Positions 8,309 through 17,941 of a stretch of DNA of 64,000 nucleotides are shown one piece after another (the stretch's first letter is position 1; each line of letters begins with the position of its first letter). A program made the position numbers and the translations under genes. The notes below the pieces were generated by a model, which did no database searches, had not been told where the DNA came from, and saw nothing but the letters and a program-made list of their open reading frames with translations. This DNA comes from Thermostichus sp047462415 (GTDB taxonomy: Bacteria > Cyanobacteriota > Cyanobacteriia > Thermostichales > Thermostichaceae): positions 75,730-139,729 of the forward strand of contig NZ_JANSJE010000004.1 of NCBI RefSeq assembly GCF_047462415.1. The letters are read 5' to 3'.

Positions 8309-10729
8309 CTAGAAGCGGCTGGAGAAGCTGAGGGCCACATGGCGCCCCGGCTGGGCCCGCCGCTCCACTTCAGGGCCAACAAAGAGGGTGCGGGTTTCGG
8401 AGTAGAGAAAATACCGCTCGTCGAAGAGGTTGAACACCCCGAAATTGAGCTGCCAGTTGTCGTCTAGGTTGTAGTAGCCCAGCAGATCCACCACCGTATA
8501 GCCGCTGGGCACAAAGGGAATCTGCGGGGGAGCGTTGGGGTTGGGTCGCACCACCTCCCGCTGCGGATCCCGCGGATCCGCCACCAGCGTGGCCACCAAC
8601 CTCGCCCCCCATACCTGGCTGGGATCGTCGTAGTGCAGCCCCAGCACCGCCGTCAGCGGCTCGATTGAAAGCAGGGGCTTGTTTTCTGTAAGATTGTCCC
8701 CCACCGCCCAGGCAAAGCTGCCGTTTAGGCTCCAACCGGTTAGGTCGGGGCTAAAGAAATATTGTCCTGTCGCCTCTACGCCATAGATACGGGCGCGGCT
8801 GATGTTTTGGCTCTGGAACAGGATGACCGGCGGGGGCGGCGGGCTACCGGGGGGGCCGGGGGGTGAGGGCTCGGATCCCACCTCCCGGAATGCCTCGATA
8901 AAGTCGTTGTAGGTGTTGTAGTAGGCCGCCAAGCTGAAGCTGGCCTGCGGGTAGATCCCTCGCAAACCCACTTCAAAGCCCTGGCTGGTTTCCGGGCGCA
9001 AGTTGGGGTTGGAGAGGGTGCGATAGCGGAAAACCGGGCTGACCAGGTTGGTAAAGCCGCTGTTGATCTCGTTGTATTGGGGAGCGCGAAAGCCGGTGTT
9101 GTACTGGGCCGTAAAGGTGAGGTTGGGGTTAATCCTCCACACTAGGCCCAGCTTGGGGGAGACGGCATCGGCAAAGAGGCTGGCCGCTTCTGACCCGCTT
9201 TTCAAGAAAGCTTCATCGGGGCTGGGGGTGAGGTTGTAGGTGTCGTAGCGGATGCCGGGGATCAGAGTCAAGTTGCCGCCGCCAAAGTCGATCTCATCCT
9301 GCACATACAGCCCAAAGCGCACGGTGTCCGAGTCGGGAAAATCTTTGGTGGGAAAGGTATCTGGGGGTATGTTTTGGGTTACTGCTCCAGTTTGCAGATT
9401 GGTCTGAAAACGGTTGCGAGGTCGCTCGTTGCGGGTGGTGGAGATCTCCATCCCATACACCAGGCGGTGGGAGAGATCCCCGGCTTGGAAGCGGCTTTGG
9501 GCCTGCAGGCTGGCTCCCAAAATGTTGCTGACCAGCTCGTTGAAGGTATCCCGCCGCACCGGTACGGGTCGGCCTTGCACCGTGAGGGTGCGCTCCTCTA
9601 CACTGGGCTCGCGGGTGCGGGCGGGCTGGTAGTAGATCTGGACAGTGGCCAGCTCAAAAGCGGGATTCTCTGGGTTGGCGTAGCGATACTCCAAACTGAG
9701 GCGGCTGCGCTCGGTGTCGATGGTTTCCCTAAATAAGCTGACGGCGGGATCCAGGTTGCGCCGCGAGAACGTGGTGGTGGTGCGGCTGTTGAAGTACTCG
9801 CCGGTCAAGGTGAGGCTTTCCAAGGGGCTGAAGCGGTAAACCAGCTTGGCCAAAACGTTGTCCCCCTCCACCGTTTGCCGATCTTTGAAACTGGGATCCG
9901 CCTTGATATCCGGCTCCCTGGCGTCGCGGCGGGTGTAGATGAGCAGGGCTTCCAGGTTCCCCTGGCGGCCCGCCAAGCTGAGGGTGTTGACAAAGCCTTG
10001 GTTTTTGCTGTCGTACTGGCTGGAGAGGCCCACATGGCTGTCCCGTTCCCCCAGCAGATCCACTGGATCTAGAGTAGTGTAGGTTACCACGCCCCCCAGG
10101 GCATCGCTGCCGTAGAGGGTGGAAGCAGGGCCGCGGATGATCTCCACCGTCTTCAGGGTCTCCAGCTCAAAGGTGTCCCGCCCGATGTTGAAGGGGCCAA
10201 AAGAAAACCGCTCCGGCTGTCGGATCCCGTCCACTTGGATCAGCACCCGGTTGGCGTCAAGGCCGCGGATGTTGAAGTCTTGCAGTCCATAGCGGACATT
10301 TCGCCGCACGCTCACCCCCGGCTCGTAGCGCACCAGATCCTGGATGTTCTGGATGAGCTCCCGCCGCAGGCGCTCCCGGTCGATGACGGTGATGCTGGCC
10401 GGCGAGTCGGCCAGGGTGCGCTCCGTGCGGGTGCCGGTGACTGTAACCTGCTGCAGGCTGAAGACAGGGGTGCCCTGCTGCAACACCTGCAGATCCGCTT
10501 GCAGCCGCTCCACTTCCGCCTGATCCCCCCGCCGACGGGCAGCTTCGATCTGGGCTTCTAGCTCGCGAATCTGCTCTTGGATGGTGGTGGCCCCCCGAGG
10601 GGTGGCCTGGGCCAGCAAAGGAGTCTCAGGAATCCGAGCCGCGGGTTGTGCCTGGGCCGGGGATCCCCAACTCAGCCCCAGACACAGCCCCAAACTCACT
10701 GCCTTCCAGCCACAGCCGGTTACTCGCAT
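8309..10729 (-). CDS. TonB-dependent outer-membrane receptor (haem/siderophore class)
   Basis: The protein has 806 residues, with a signal peptide ending SPAQAQ and a short predicted coiled coil (EQIRELEAQIEAARRRGDQA). It has a TonB-box-like VTVTGTRTERT, a plug domain (LVRYEPGVSVRRN, FNIRGLDANRVLIQVDGIR, EIIRGPASTLYGSDALGG) and a 22-strand-type barrel ending with Phe (LSFSSRF). FRAP and NPNL boxes typical of haem receptors are present, but no His lies between them. The gene heads the receptor-TonB-binding-protein part of the locus, so ligand import is its clear role while ligand identity is open. Confidence 0.93.
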   Translation of the reverse strand: MRVTGCGWKAVSLGLCLGLSWGSPAQAQPAARIPETPLLAQATPRGATTIQEQIRELEAQIEAARRRGDQAEVERLQADLQVLQQGTPVFSLQQVTVTGTRTERTLADSPASITVIDRERLRRELIQNIQDLVRYEPGVSVRRNVRYGLQDFNIRGLDANRVLIQVDGIRQPERFSFGPFNIGRDTFELETLKTVEIIRGPASTLYGSDALGGVVTYTTLDPVDLLGERDSHVGLSSQYDSKNQGFVNTLSLAGRQGNLEALLIYTRRDAREPDIKADPSFKDRQTVEGDNVLAKLVYRFSPLESLTLTGEYFNSRTTTTFSRRNLDPAVSLFRETIDTERSRLSLEYRYANPENPAFELATVQIYYQPARTREPSVEERTLTVQGRPVPVRRDTFNELVSNILGASLQAQSRFQAGDLSHRLVYGMEISTTRNERPRNRFQTNLQTGAVTQNIPPDTFPTKDFPDSDTVRFGLYVQDEIDFGGGNLTLIPGIRYDTYNLTPSPDEAFLKSGSEAASLFADAVSPKLGLVWRINPNLTFTAQYNTGFRAPQYNEINSGFTNLVSPVFRYRTLSNPNLRPETSQGFEVGLRGIYPQASFSLAAYYNTYNDFIEAFREVGSEPSPPGPPGSPPPPPVILFQSQNISRARIYGVEATGQYFFSPDLTGWSLNGSFAWAVGDNLTENKPLLSIEPLTAVLGLHYDDPSQVWGARLVATLVADPRDPQREVVRPNPNAPPQIPFVPSGYTVVDLLGYYNLDDNWQLNFGVFNLFDERYFLYSETRTLFVGPEVERRAQPGRHVALSFSSRF

Positions 10730-10764
10730 AACTTCTCACTCTCCCAAAAACCACCAGAAACAAG

Positions 10765-11610
10765 TCAAACCTTCGCCTCAACACCCTTTCCTCCCAGCCA
10801 GAGGGGCCTTGCCGGGTCTGCGCTGCGCAAGGGGCAAAGCTGGAGCCCCACCGGCGTTGGGATCCACTCCACCTCTAGGCCAAACACCTGCCGCACCCTC
10901 TCAGCAGTCAAGGCCGCCTGCGGGGATCCCAGGGCCTGCAACTGGCCGGATCCCAGCAGAGCCACCCGCCGGCTGTAGCGAATGGCCAGGTTTAGATCGT
11001 GCAGCACGCTAACCACCGTCAGCCCCTGCTCCTGCTGCAGCCGTCGCAACAGCTCCAGCAGCTCCAGTTGGTGGCGCAGATCCAAAAACGTGGTGGGCTC
11101 GTCCAACAGCAGCACCTGCGGCTCCTGCACCAGGGCTAGCGCCAGAAAGGCCCGTTGCCGCTCGCCGCCGGAGAGCGTTTTCACCCGCCGCAGGGCCAGG
11201 GATCCCAGTCCCGTCTGCTCCAGCGCCCATTCCACCCGCTGCCGATCTGCCCGCGGCAACTGCCACGCCCACCAGGGCTGGTGAGGAGAACGCCCCAAGC
11301 TCACCAGTTGCCGCACCGTCAGCCCTGTCGGGATCCGCGGCTGCTGGGGCAAAAGGGCCAACTGCCGCGCCACCTGTTGCGGGCTGAGCTGGGTGTGCAG
11401 ATCCCGACCGTCCAAAAGTACGCGCCCCGCCTGCGGAACCAACACTCGGCTGAGTAGCCGCAGCAGGGTCGATTTGCCTGAGCCATTGGGGCCGACAATG
11501 CTCAGCCAGTCCCCCGCCTGCAGGCTGAAGCTCACCTGCCGGATCACCTGATGCGAGCCATAGCCCCCGCTCAGCGCCTCGGCCTGCAAAATCGGCCGGC
11601 CCGCCCTCAT
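10765..11610 (-). CDS. ABC transporter ATP-binding protein, iron-chelate/cobalamin type (FecE/BtuD-like)
   Basis: The protein is 281 residues. Walker A is GPNGSGKS (40-47), the signature is LSGGE (146-150), Walker B is LLLDEP (167-172), and the switch His is in VLHDLN. It powers the permease encoded directly upstream. The start codon at 11610 overlaps the permease stop as ATGA (11607-11610), a sign of translational coupling. An open frame continues upstream inside the permease gene but is only an overlap in another frame. The C-terminal ~30 residues (PTPVGLQLCPLRS) follow the canonical domain. Confidence 0.94.
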   Translation of the reverse strand: MRAGRPILQAEALSGGYGSHQVIRQVSFSLQAGDWLSIVGPNGSGKSTLLRLLSRVLVPQAGRVLLDGRDLHTQLSPQQVARQLALLPQQPRIPTGLTVRQLVSLGRSPHQPWWAWQLPRADRQRVEWALEQTGLGSLALRRVKTLSGGERQRAFLALALVQEPQVLLLDEPTTFLDLRHQLELLELLRRLQQEQGLTVVSVLHDLNLAIRYSRRVALLGSGQLQALGSPQAALTAERVRQVFGLEVEWIPTPVGLQLCPLRSADPARPLWLGGKGVEAKV

Positions 11611-12650
11611 TGCCCCGCCTCCTGCTGCCGCAGCAGCCAGCCGAAAAACGGCGCCCCCATCAACGCCGTGACGATCCCCACCGGCAGCTCTACAGCCCCC
11701 AGCCGGGCGAGGAGATCGGCGCCGCTTAACAGAGCCGCCCCCGCCAAGGCAGAAAGGGGCAACAGCCAGCGGTGATCCGATCCCACCCCCTGGCGCACCA
11801 TGTGGGGCACCACCAACCCCACAAAGCCGATCAACCCCCCCACGCTGACGACTGCCGCCGCCAACAAAGCCGCCACCAAGCCGATGGTCACCCGCGTCCG
11901 CACCAACGGGATCCCCAAGCTCACCGCCATCTCTTCTCCTAGGCCCAGCAGGTTCAAAGCCCGCGCCTGCGCCCAGCCCAGCCCCAGCCCGACCAGGATA
12001 TACACCCCGGCCACCCGCACCTCCGGCCAACCCCGCCCGCTCAGGCTGCCGATCAACCACGTCAGGGCCACCTGGACCCGCTCATCGGCCAGGAGCAACA
12101 AAGCAGAGCTGATCGCCCCAAAGAGGGCGCTGACAGCCACTCCCGCCAGGATCAGCCGTTCCACCGCCAGCCCGGAGCGGGTGCGCGCCAGCCCATACAC
12201 CAACACCGTAGTCAGCACGCCGCCCACCCAAGCTGCCAAGGGCACCCAAGCCGTCCACTCCCCCCAGGTGAGCAGCGCTACGGCCGCCAGGCCCGCCCCC
12301 GCCGAGATGCCCAGCAGGTAGGGATCCGCCAGCCCATTGCCCAACATCCCCTGCAACAGGGCCCCCGCCATCCCCAAGGCTGCCCCTAGCAACTGGGCCA
12401 AAAGCGCCCGCGGCAGCCGCAACTGCCAGACAATGGTCTGCCGGATCGGATCCCCTTGCCCCCACAGGGCCTGCCACAGCTCCGAAAAAGTTATGGGAAC
12501 GGATCCCAAGGCAATTGAGATCCAAAGCAGCAAGAGGATGACACCCAGTAGCAAAACCATCAAGCCGACCGGCGAGCGGATCCGCCTGGTCTGCCCCCAG
12601 CGGCTCTCCGGGTCAACTCCTGATGACAGACGCTCTTGCTTGGCCAACAT
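11607..12650 (-). CDS. ABC transporter permease, FecCD/BtuC family
   Basis: The protein is about 347 residues and very hydrophobic, consistent with ten transmembrane helices. Family motifs include RLPRALLAQLLGAALGMAGALLQ split around the first loops, NGLADPYLLGISAGAG, and GLIGFVGLVVPHMVRQ, the coupling-helix region. The ATG at 12650 fits the family start; the frame is open further upstream. It is the first gene of the uptake operon and is divergent from mutS. A promoter candidate lies at 12802-12830. Confidence 0.93.
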   Translation of the reverse strand: MLAKQERLSSGVDPESRWGQTRRIRSPVGLMVLLLGVILLLLWISIALGSVPITFSELWQALWGQGDPIRQTIVWQLRLPRALLAQLLGAALGMAGALLQGMLGNGLADPYLLGISAGAGLAAVALLTWGEWTAWVPLAAWVGGVLTTVLVYGLARTRSGLAVERLILAGVAVSALFGAISSALLLLADERVQVALTWLIGSLSGRGWPEVRVAGVYILVGLGLGWAQARALNLLGLGEEMAVSLGIPLVRTRVTIGLVAALLAAAVVSVGGLIGFVGLVVPHMVRQGVGSDHRWLLPLSALAGAALLSGADLLARLGAVELPVGIVTALMGAPFFGWLLRQQEAGQ

Positions 12651-13027
12651 CGCAAACCTCTGGACCTTTAAGAGGGGGAGATCCCCAAGACAAGACAGCC
12701 CCAGCCGGCTCGCCAGCGCACCCAGACCCACCTCGGCGCAGCCCTAACCTGCCGAGCTTCTTAGCTTGTTGAGACTTAGATTCAATAAAAACGTAGCTGT
12801 CAGAATAACAGGCTTTCTTAGCTATTGCAAGTTAGTTTTAATAAGTCTTCGACCCCCTTTGAGCCAAGGGGAGATGGATCGGCACTCCCAGCCGCCTAGG
12901 CCGGCTTGTTCCCCGAAACCAAAGTCTGCCTTCACTGAGCTGCCCAAGGAGAGGGGGAAGATCCCCAATAAAATGGCCGAAGCCGGCTAGCTTGGGTTGG
13001 ACAGAGCCGTCTTGAAGTATTGGCGCT
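12651..13027. other. Intergenic region between the uptake operon and mutS
   Basis: About 375 bp separate these divergent genes. The only clear features are an AT-rich block at 12770-12845 and the minus-strand promoter candidate inside it. I saw no complete Fur box, cobalamin-riboswitch B12 box or tRNA. Confidence 0.6.
12802..12830 (-). promoter_or_regulatory. Sigma-70-type promoter candidate for the uptake operon
   Basis: On the minus strand TTGCAA (12825-12830) and TATTCT (12802-12807) are separated by 17 bp. They lie in the only AT-rich stretch upstream of the permease start. The implied leader is about 145 nt. This rests on consensus matching only. Confidence 0.45.
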
Positions 13028-15721
13028 ATGACTTCTTCCGCTGCCCCTGAGCCCACCTGGGATGCCCTGCAGGTGGATCCCGCCCTGCTCACCCCCATGA
13101 TGCAGCACTACGTAGAGCTAAAGCGGCAATACCCGCACGCCATCCTGCTCTACCGCCTGGGGGATTTCTACGAGATGTTTTTCCAGGACGCGCAACTGGT
13201 GTCGCGGGAGCTGGAGCTGGTGCTCACCGGGCGAGAGGCGGGGGCCATCGGGCGGGTGCCCATGTGCGGGATCCCTTACCACGCCTTTGACCGCTATGCC
13301 GCCCAGTTGGTGGCCAAAGGGTATGCCCTGGCCGTCTGCGACCAGATGGAGCCGGCGGATCAAGCCAAAGGCTTGGTGCGGCGGGAAGTGACGCGGGTGA
13401 TCACCCCCGGCACGGTCATCGAGGAGGAGCTGCTGCAGGCGCGGCAAAACAACTACCTGGCGGCCATTGTCCGCCTGCGAGGCTCCAAGCAAACCGCCTG
13501 GGGCCTGGCCTATGCCGACATTTCCACCGGCGAGTTCTGGGTCTGCCAGAGTGAGGGGCAAGAGCAGCTAGAACAGGAGCTGGCCCGGCTGCAGCCGGCG
13601 GAGATCCTGCTGCCCACCGAAGAGGGGCTGGGCCTGGGCCTGATGCGGCCTGGGGATCCCCAAGCCCCCCTGGGCCTACCCGGCCAGTACGCCTGTACCC
13701 TGCGCCCGGCGGAGCCCTTTGAGCTAGCGGTGGCGCGGGACAACCTACTGCAGACCTATGGCCTGCGCTCCCTGGAGGGCTTGGGCTGCGAGGGGCTGCC
13801 GCTGGCCATTCGGGCGGCAGGGGGATTGCTCCACTATCTGGAAGAGACGCAAAAGAATCTGGTGCAGCCCTCTCCCCAAGGGGGCCATCCGCTTCTGCGC
13901 CCGCCCCGCACCTACCAGCTCACCGACTACCTAATATTGGACGCCCAGACCCGCCGCAACCTGGAGCTGACCCAGACCATCCGCGAGGGGGCCTTTGTCG
14001 GATCCCTGCTCTGGGTCTTGGATCACAGCCGCACCGCCATGGGCGGGCGCACCCTGCGCCGCTGGCTGCTGCAGCCTTTGCGGGATCGAGAGCAAATCCG
14101 CCTTCGCCAGGACACCATCCAGGAGCTCTTGGAAAACCCCTCCCTGCGCACCCGCCTGGGATCCCTGCTGGACTCTCTCTACGATCTGGAGCGGCTGGCC
14201 AACCGCGTCGCCTCCGGCACTGCCAACCCGCGCGAGCTGGTGGCCCTGGGATCCTCCCTGGGCAAACTGCCCCAACTGGCCGAGCTGGTGGCCGAAGCCC
14301 AAACTCCCCTCCTGCAGAGCCTGCAGCAGGTGGATCCCGCTCTGGTTGACCTGGGCCGGCGCATCGAGCACACCCTCTTGCCCTCGCCCCCGCCCATTCT
14401 CACCGAAGGGGGGCTGATCCGGCCTGGGGTGGATGCTGAGCTGGACAGGCTGCGGCAGCAGGTGGAGCAAGACCGCCAATGGATTGCCCAGTTGGAGAAA
14501 ACCGAGCGCGAGCGCACCGGCATCCCCACCCTCAAAGTGGGCTTCAACAAGGCCTTTGGCTACTACCTCAGCATCAGCCGCGCCAAGGCGCAGCAGGTGC
14601 CCAAGGAGTACATCCGCAAGCAGACGCTAACCAACGAAGAGCGCTTCATCACCCCCGAGCTCAAAGAAAAAGAAGCCCGCATCCTCACCGCCCAAACCGA
14701 CATCAACCAGCGGGAGTACGAGCTGTTTGTGCAGTTGCGCCAAGAGGCGGGATCCCAAGCTGCCGCCATCCGCCAGGTGGCCCAGACCCTGGCCGCCGTC
14801 GATGCTCTGTTTGGCCTAGCCGAGGTGGCCGTGCAGCAGGGCTACACCCGCCCGGTGATCACTGCAGATCGCCGTTTAATCATCGAAGAGGGTCGCCACC
14901 CGGTGGTGGAGAAATCTTTGCCCCAGGGCCTGTTTGCCCCCAACTCGGTGCGGCTGGGATCCCCCCACGGCCCGGATCTCATCGTCCTCACCGGCCCCAA
15001 CATGTCCGGCAAGTCCACCTACTTGCGCCAGATTGGGCTGATCCAGATCCTGGCCCAGATGGGCAGCTTTGTCCCGGCGCGGCGGGCGGAGCTGGGCCTG
15101 TGCGACCGCGTGTTTACCCGCATCGGCGCCGTGGATGACCTGGCCACGGGACAGTCCACCTTCATGGTGGAGATGAACGAGACGGCCAACATCCTCAACC
15201 ACGCCGGCGAGCGCTCCCTGGTGCTCTTGGACGAGATTGGCCGCGGCACCGCCACCTTTGACGGCCTCTCTATTGCCTGGGCGGTAGCGGAGTACCTGGC
15301 CACCCAGGTGCGCGCCCGCACGATCTTTGCCACCCACTACCACGAGCTCAACCAACTGGAGACGCTGCTGCCCAACGTGGCCAACTTCCAGGTGGTGGTC
15401 AAAGAGCTCCGGGATCGCATCATCTTTTTGCACCAGGTGCAGCCGGGGGGAGCCGACCGCTCCTACGGCATCGAGGTGGGGCGCATGGCCGGCCTGCCCC
15501 AGCCGGTGATCGAGCGGGCCCAACAGGTGCTGGCCCTGGTGGAACAACACAGCCGCATCGGCCTGGGCCTGCGCAACCAAGGGAAAAGCCGCCCTTCTTC
15601 AAACAACCCCAAAAAACAGTCCAAGCAAGAACCCCATTCCAGCGGGATCCCCGACTGCGATGCCACAGCTGGGGATCAACTGTCCTTGATCCCGGCTCCC
15701 CCCTTTCCCAAGGAGCTCTAG
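13028..15721 (+). CDS. mutS: DNA mismatch repair protein MutS
   Basis: MutS recognises mispaired bases and recruits MutL. It has 897 residues, slightly longer than E. coli MutS. The N-terminal mismatch-binding motif GDFYEMFFQDA is present, with the connector, lever and clamp domains (VGFNKAFGYYLSISRAKA) and the ATPase. Walker A GPNMSGKST is near residue 655, with DEIGRGTATFDG and FATHYHEL further on. The last ~50 residues are a low-complexity tail (SSNNPKKQSKQ). The ATG at 13028 is the first in frame after the AT-rich divergent promoter region. Confidence 0.97.
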   Translation: MTSSAAPEPTWDALQVDPALLTPMMQHYVELKRQYPHAILLYRLGDFYEMFFQDAQLVSRELELVLTGREAGAIGRVPMCGIPYHAFDRYAAQLVAKGYALAVCDQMEPADQAKGLVRREVTRVITPGTVIEEELLQARQNNYLAAIVRLRGSKQTAWGLAYADISTGEFWVCQSEGQEQLEQELARLQPAEILLPTEEGLGLGLMRPGDPQAPLGLPGQYACTLRPAEPFELAVARDNLLQTYGLRSLEGLGCEGLPLAIRAAGGLLHYLEETQKNLVQPSPQGGHPLLRPPRTYQLTDYLILDAQTRRNLELTQTIREGAFVGSLLWVLDHSRTAMGGRTLRRWLLQPLRDREQIRLRQDTIQELLENPSLRTRLGSLLDSLYDLERLANRVASGTANPRELVALGSSLGKLPQLAELVAEAQTPLLQSLQQVDPALVDLGRRIEHTLLPSPPPILTEGGLIRPGVDAELDRLRQQVEQDRQWIAQLEKTERERTGIPTLKVGFNKAFGYYLSISRAKAQQVPKEYIRKQTLTNEERFITPELKEKEARILTAQTDINQREYELFVQLRQEAGSQAAAIRQVAQTLAAVDALFGLAEVAVQQGYTRPVITADRRLIIEEGRHPVVEKSLPQGLFAPNSVRLGSPHGPDLIVLTGPNMSGKSTYLRQIGLIQILAQMGSFVPARRAELGLCDRVFTRIGAVDDLATGQSTFMVEMNETANILNHAGERSLVLLDEIGRGTATFDGLSIAWAVAEYLATQVRARTIFATHYHELNQLETLLPNVANFQVVVKELRDRIIFLHQVQPGGADRSYGIEVGRMAGLPQPVIERAQQVLALVEQHSRIGLGLRNQGKSRPSSNNPKKQSKQEPHSSGIPDCDATAGDQLSLIPAPPFPKEL

Positions 15722-15723
15722 GT

Positions 15724-16305
15724 CTATCCCCGCTCCAGATCCCGTTCTTGCAGCCCCAAGGTAATGGCCAGCACCTCCAGCTCATCCCGGTGCCCCTCCA
15801 CCCACAGCAGGGATCCGGGGGGCGAGTCCGCCGCTTGCAACCTCAGGCGGATCTGCTCCGGGCGGTGGCTGCGCCGCCAGTAGTACCAGCCCGCCCAAGG
15901 AGAGACCAACAGCAGTGTCCAGGGCCAGGCTCCCCAGTCCGGCTCCAGCACCTGCAGCACCAAAGCCAGACAGGCCAGCCCCGCCCCCGCCAGCCCCGTC
16001 AAAAAAACGGCCAACCCGGTGCTGGCCCGCGCCTGCCCCGCAAAGGTGGCGATCCCCTCCGCATCGGCAGACTGCAAGCAATAGGCCCGCTCTTCCAGGT
16101 GCTTTCGGAGAAGGGATCCCATTTCCTCCAGGCTGCGACTGCTAAAATAGAGACGAGCTTCAACGCGGTCTTTGCCAGAGGCTCGCAGAAAAAAGAATAA
16201 GCCGATGGCCAGCAGCACCGTCAGCGCCAAGATTGAAACTCTTTCCCCGGTCAGCGTGGCGTCTGGCATCGCAAAGGCGATCCCAAGCATCTGAGCAGCG
16301 CCCAT
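15724..16305 (-). CDS. Cofactor assembly of complex C subunit B (CCB-family) membrane protein
   Basis: CCB proteins take part in covalent haem attachment to cytochrome b6 of the b6f complex. From the ATG at 16305 the protein is about 193 residues. It begins with a hydrophobic helix followed by LLAIGLFFFLRASGKDR, characteristic of the family as I remember it. A helical hairpin follows (TGLAVFLTGLAGAGLACLAL and WTLLLVSPWAGWYYW), then a soluble tail. ATGs at 16290 and 16269 are alternatives. The frame is open to 16566, but that upstream part has no family character. It converges on mutS with a 2-bp gap. Confidence 0.75.
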   Translation of the reverse strand: MGAAQMLGIAFAMPDATLTGERVSILALTVLLAIGLFFFLRASGKDRVEARLYFSSRSLEEMGSLLRKHLEERAYCLQSADAEGIATFAGQARASTGLAVFLTGLAGAGLACLALVLQVLEPDWGAWPWTLLLVSPWAGWYYWRRSHRPEQIRLRLQAADSPPGSLLWVEGHRDELEVLAITLGLQERDLERG

Positions 16306-16836
16306 CCTGCCAGGAGTCAGTAGGTTCGGTAAATCTAACTTTTCGGGGAGCTTCTCCGCCAGCAAGCCGAATAGAATATGTGAACGGGAACGGCTCATCC
16401 GATCACTTAACAGATGACTTAAAAGATTGCTTCTCAAGTTTAGACCCTCTAGACCTTGAGGATGGATGGGTTGCCGGCTTCGCCGGCAGAGACTGTCCCG
16501 AGGGCAGTGCGCTTTTCGGCAGTAGCGGTGGCAATTGAGCTGGGGGAGCTCTACGCTGGATCTCATGCGTTTAAGCCGAGAAATGCAACTATAATTAAGT
16601 TATGATAAGGGGCTCACGCTCCGCCCATTGGGTGACCCCTCCACCACTTCAGCTTTTCTGTGTGAAGTATGGGCATGAAGTCGGGCTGAGGGCAGTGTTT
16701 CATCCGTTTGGATGATGATAGCGCGAAGCCCTCGGTACTGGGGAATACTTAAGCCCAACCGGCTCTACAGCCATCACCACTGCTTGCTCAGCCCACTTGA
16801 CGGCCTGCCTCTATCGCTGTTTCAGCAACACCCTAC
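16306..16836. other. Long leader/promoter region upstream of the principal sigma factor gene
   Basis: The region is about 530 bp. It contains a -10-like TATAAT at 16590-16595, with TATGAT at 16601-16606, in an AT-rich patch about 240 bp before the sigma-factor start. It also holds a short palindrome GCCGGC-TTC-GCCGGC near 16474-16488. No -35 of quality is visible at 17 bp. No gene or tRNA was recognised. Confidence 0.45.
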
Positions 16837-17931
16837 ATGTCTAACTACGAACCTGAACTCAACGATGTTTTGTTGGATGGCGATCTCCTCGATCCTCCGG
16901 AGGAGGTAGAGGTCGATCTGGCCGAAAGCGAGTTTTTGGAAGAGGAGCCGACTCGTCGCTCCACCGACTTGGTACGCCTCTATCTGCAGGAGATCGGGCG
17001 TGTTCCCCTCTTGGGGCGCGATGAAGAGGTGGCCCTGGCCCAAAAAGTCCAAGACTACATGAAGCTCTTGGACATACGCCTGCGCCTGCAGAAGGAGCTG
17101 GGACGGGATCCCACTCCCGCCGAATGGGTGGCCAAAGCCAACCAATACCCCGAGTGGGCCAACCTCACCCCCGAAAAGCTGCAGCAGATCCAGCGGACTG
17201 GCAATCGTGCCAAAGAGCACATGATCAAGGCCAACCTGCGCCTGGTGGTGTCGGTGGCCAAGAAGTACCAAAATCGCGGCCTGGAGCTGCTGGACTTGAT
17301 CCAAGAGGGCACGCTGGGCCTGGAGCGGGCGGTGGAGAAGTTCGACCCCAAGAAGGGCTATCGCTTCAGCACCTACGCCTACTGGTGGATCCGGCAGGGC
17401 ATCACCCGCGCTATCGCCACCCAGAGCCGCACCATCCGCCTGCCCGTCCACATTACCGAGAAACTGAACAAGATCAAGAAGGCGCAGCGCAAGCTCTCCC
17501 AAGAAAAAGGCCGCACTCCCACCATTGAAGATATTGCCTCCGAATTGGAGATGACCCCGCCTCAAGTACGAGAGCTGTTGGTACGGGTGCCGCGCTCGGT
17601 CTCTCTGGAAACTAAGGTGGGCAAAGACAAAGACACCGAACTGGGGGATCTGCTGGAAACCGACGACATCTCCCCCGAAGAGACGATGATGCGGGAGGCC
17701 CTGCATCGCGATCTGCAGCAGTTGCTGGCGGATCTCACCAGCCGCGAGCGGGATGTGATCCGCATGCGCTTTGGCTTGGGAGATGGGCGCACCTACTCGC
17801 TGGCGGAAATTGGTCGCGCCTTGGATCTGTCGCGGGAGCGGGTACGGCAAATCGAGGCCAAAGCCCTGCAAAAACTGCGGCAGCCGAAGCGGCGCAACCG
17901 GGTGCGAGACTACCTCGAAGCCATCAGCTAG
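16837..17931 (+). CDS. rpoD: Principal RNA polymerase sigma factor (group 1, RpoD/SigA)
   Basis: The protein has 364 residues. It starts with a short acidic region 1 and the STDLVRLYLQEIGRVPLL region 1.2 typical of cyanobacterial SigA. Region 2 has GLELLDLIQEGTLGLERAV and FSTYAYWWIRQGI, the -10 recognition helix. Region 3 includes KKAQRKLSQEKGRTP, and region 4 ends LSRERVRQIEAKALQKLRQP, the -35 recognition helix. The near-complete housekeeping architecture sets it apart from the group 2 factor at 61942-62898. A long leader precedes it. Confidence 0.95.
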   Translation: MSNYEPELNDVLLDGDLLDPPEEVEVDLAESEFLEEEPTRRSTDLVRLYLQEIGRVPLLGRDEEVALAQKVQDYMKLLDIRLRLQKELGRDPTPAEWVAKANQYPEWANLTPEKLQQIQRTGNRAKEHMIKANLRLVVSVAKKYQNRGLELLDLIQEGTLGLERAVEKFDPKKGYRFSTYAYWWIRQGITRAIATQSRTIRLPVHITEKLNKIKKAQRKLSQEKGRTPTIEDIASELEMTPPQVRELLVRVPRSVSLETKVGKDKDTELGDLLETDDISPEETMMREALHRDLQQLLADLTSRERDVIRMRFGLGDGRTYSLAEIGRALDLSRERVRQIEAKALQKLRQPKRRNRVRDYLEAIS

Positions 17932-17941
17932 TCGGGCCTGC

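Noticed and set aside
12651..13027. Possible Fur box or cobalamin riboswitch before the uptake operon
   Set aside because: No 19-bp Fur-like inverted repeat and no B12-box core sequence could be found, so regulation by iron or cobalamin is left open.
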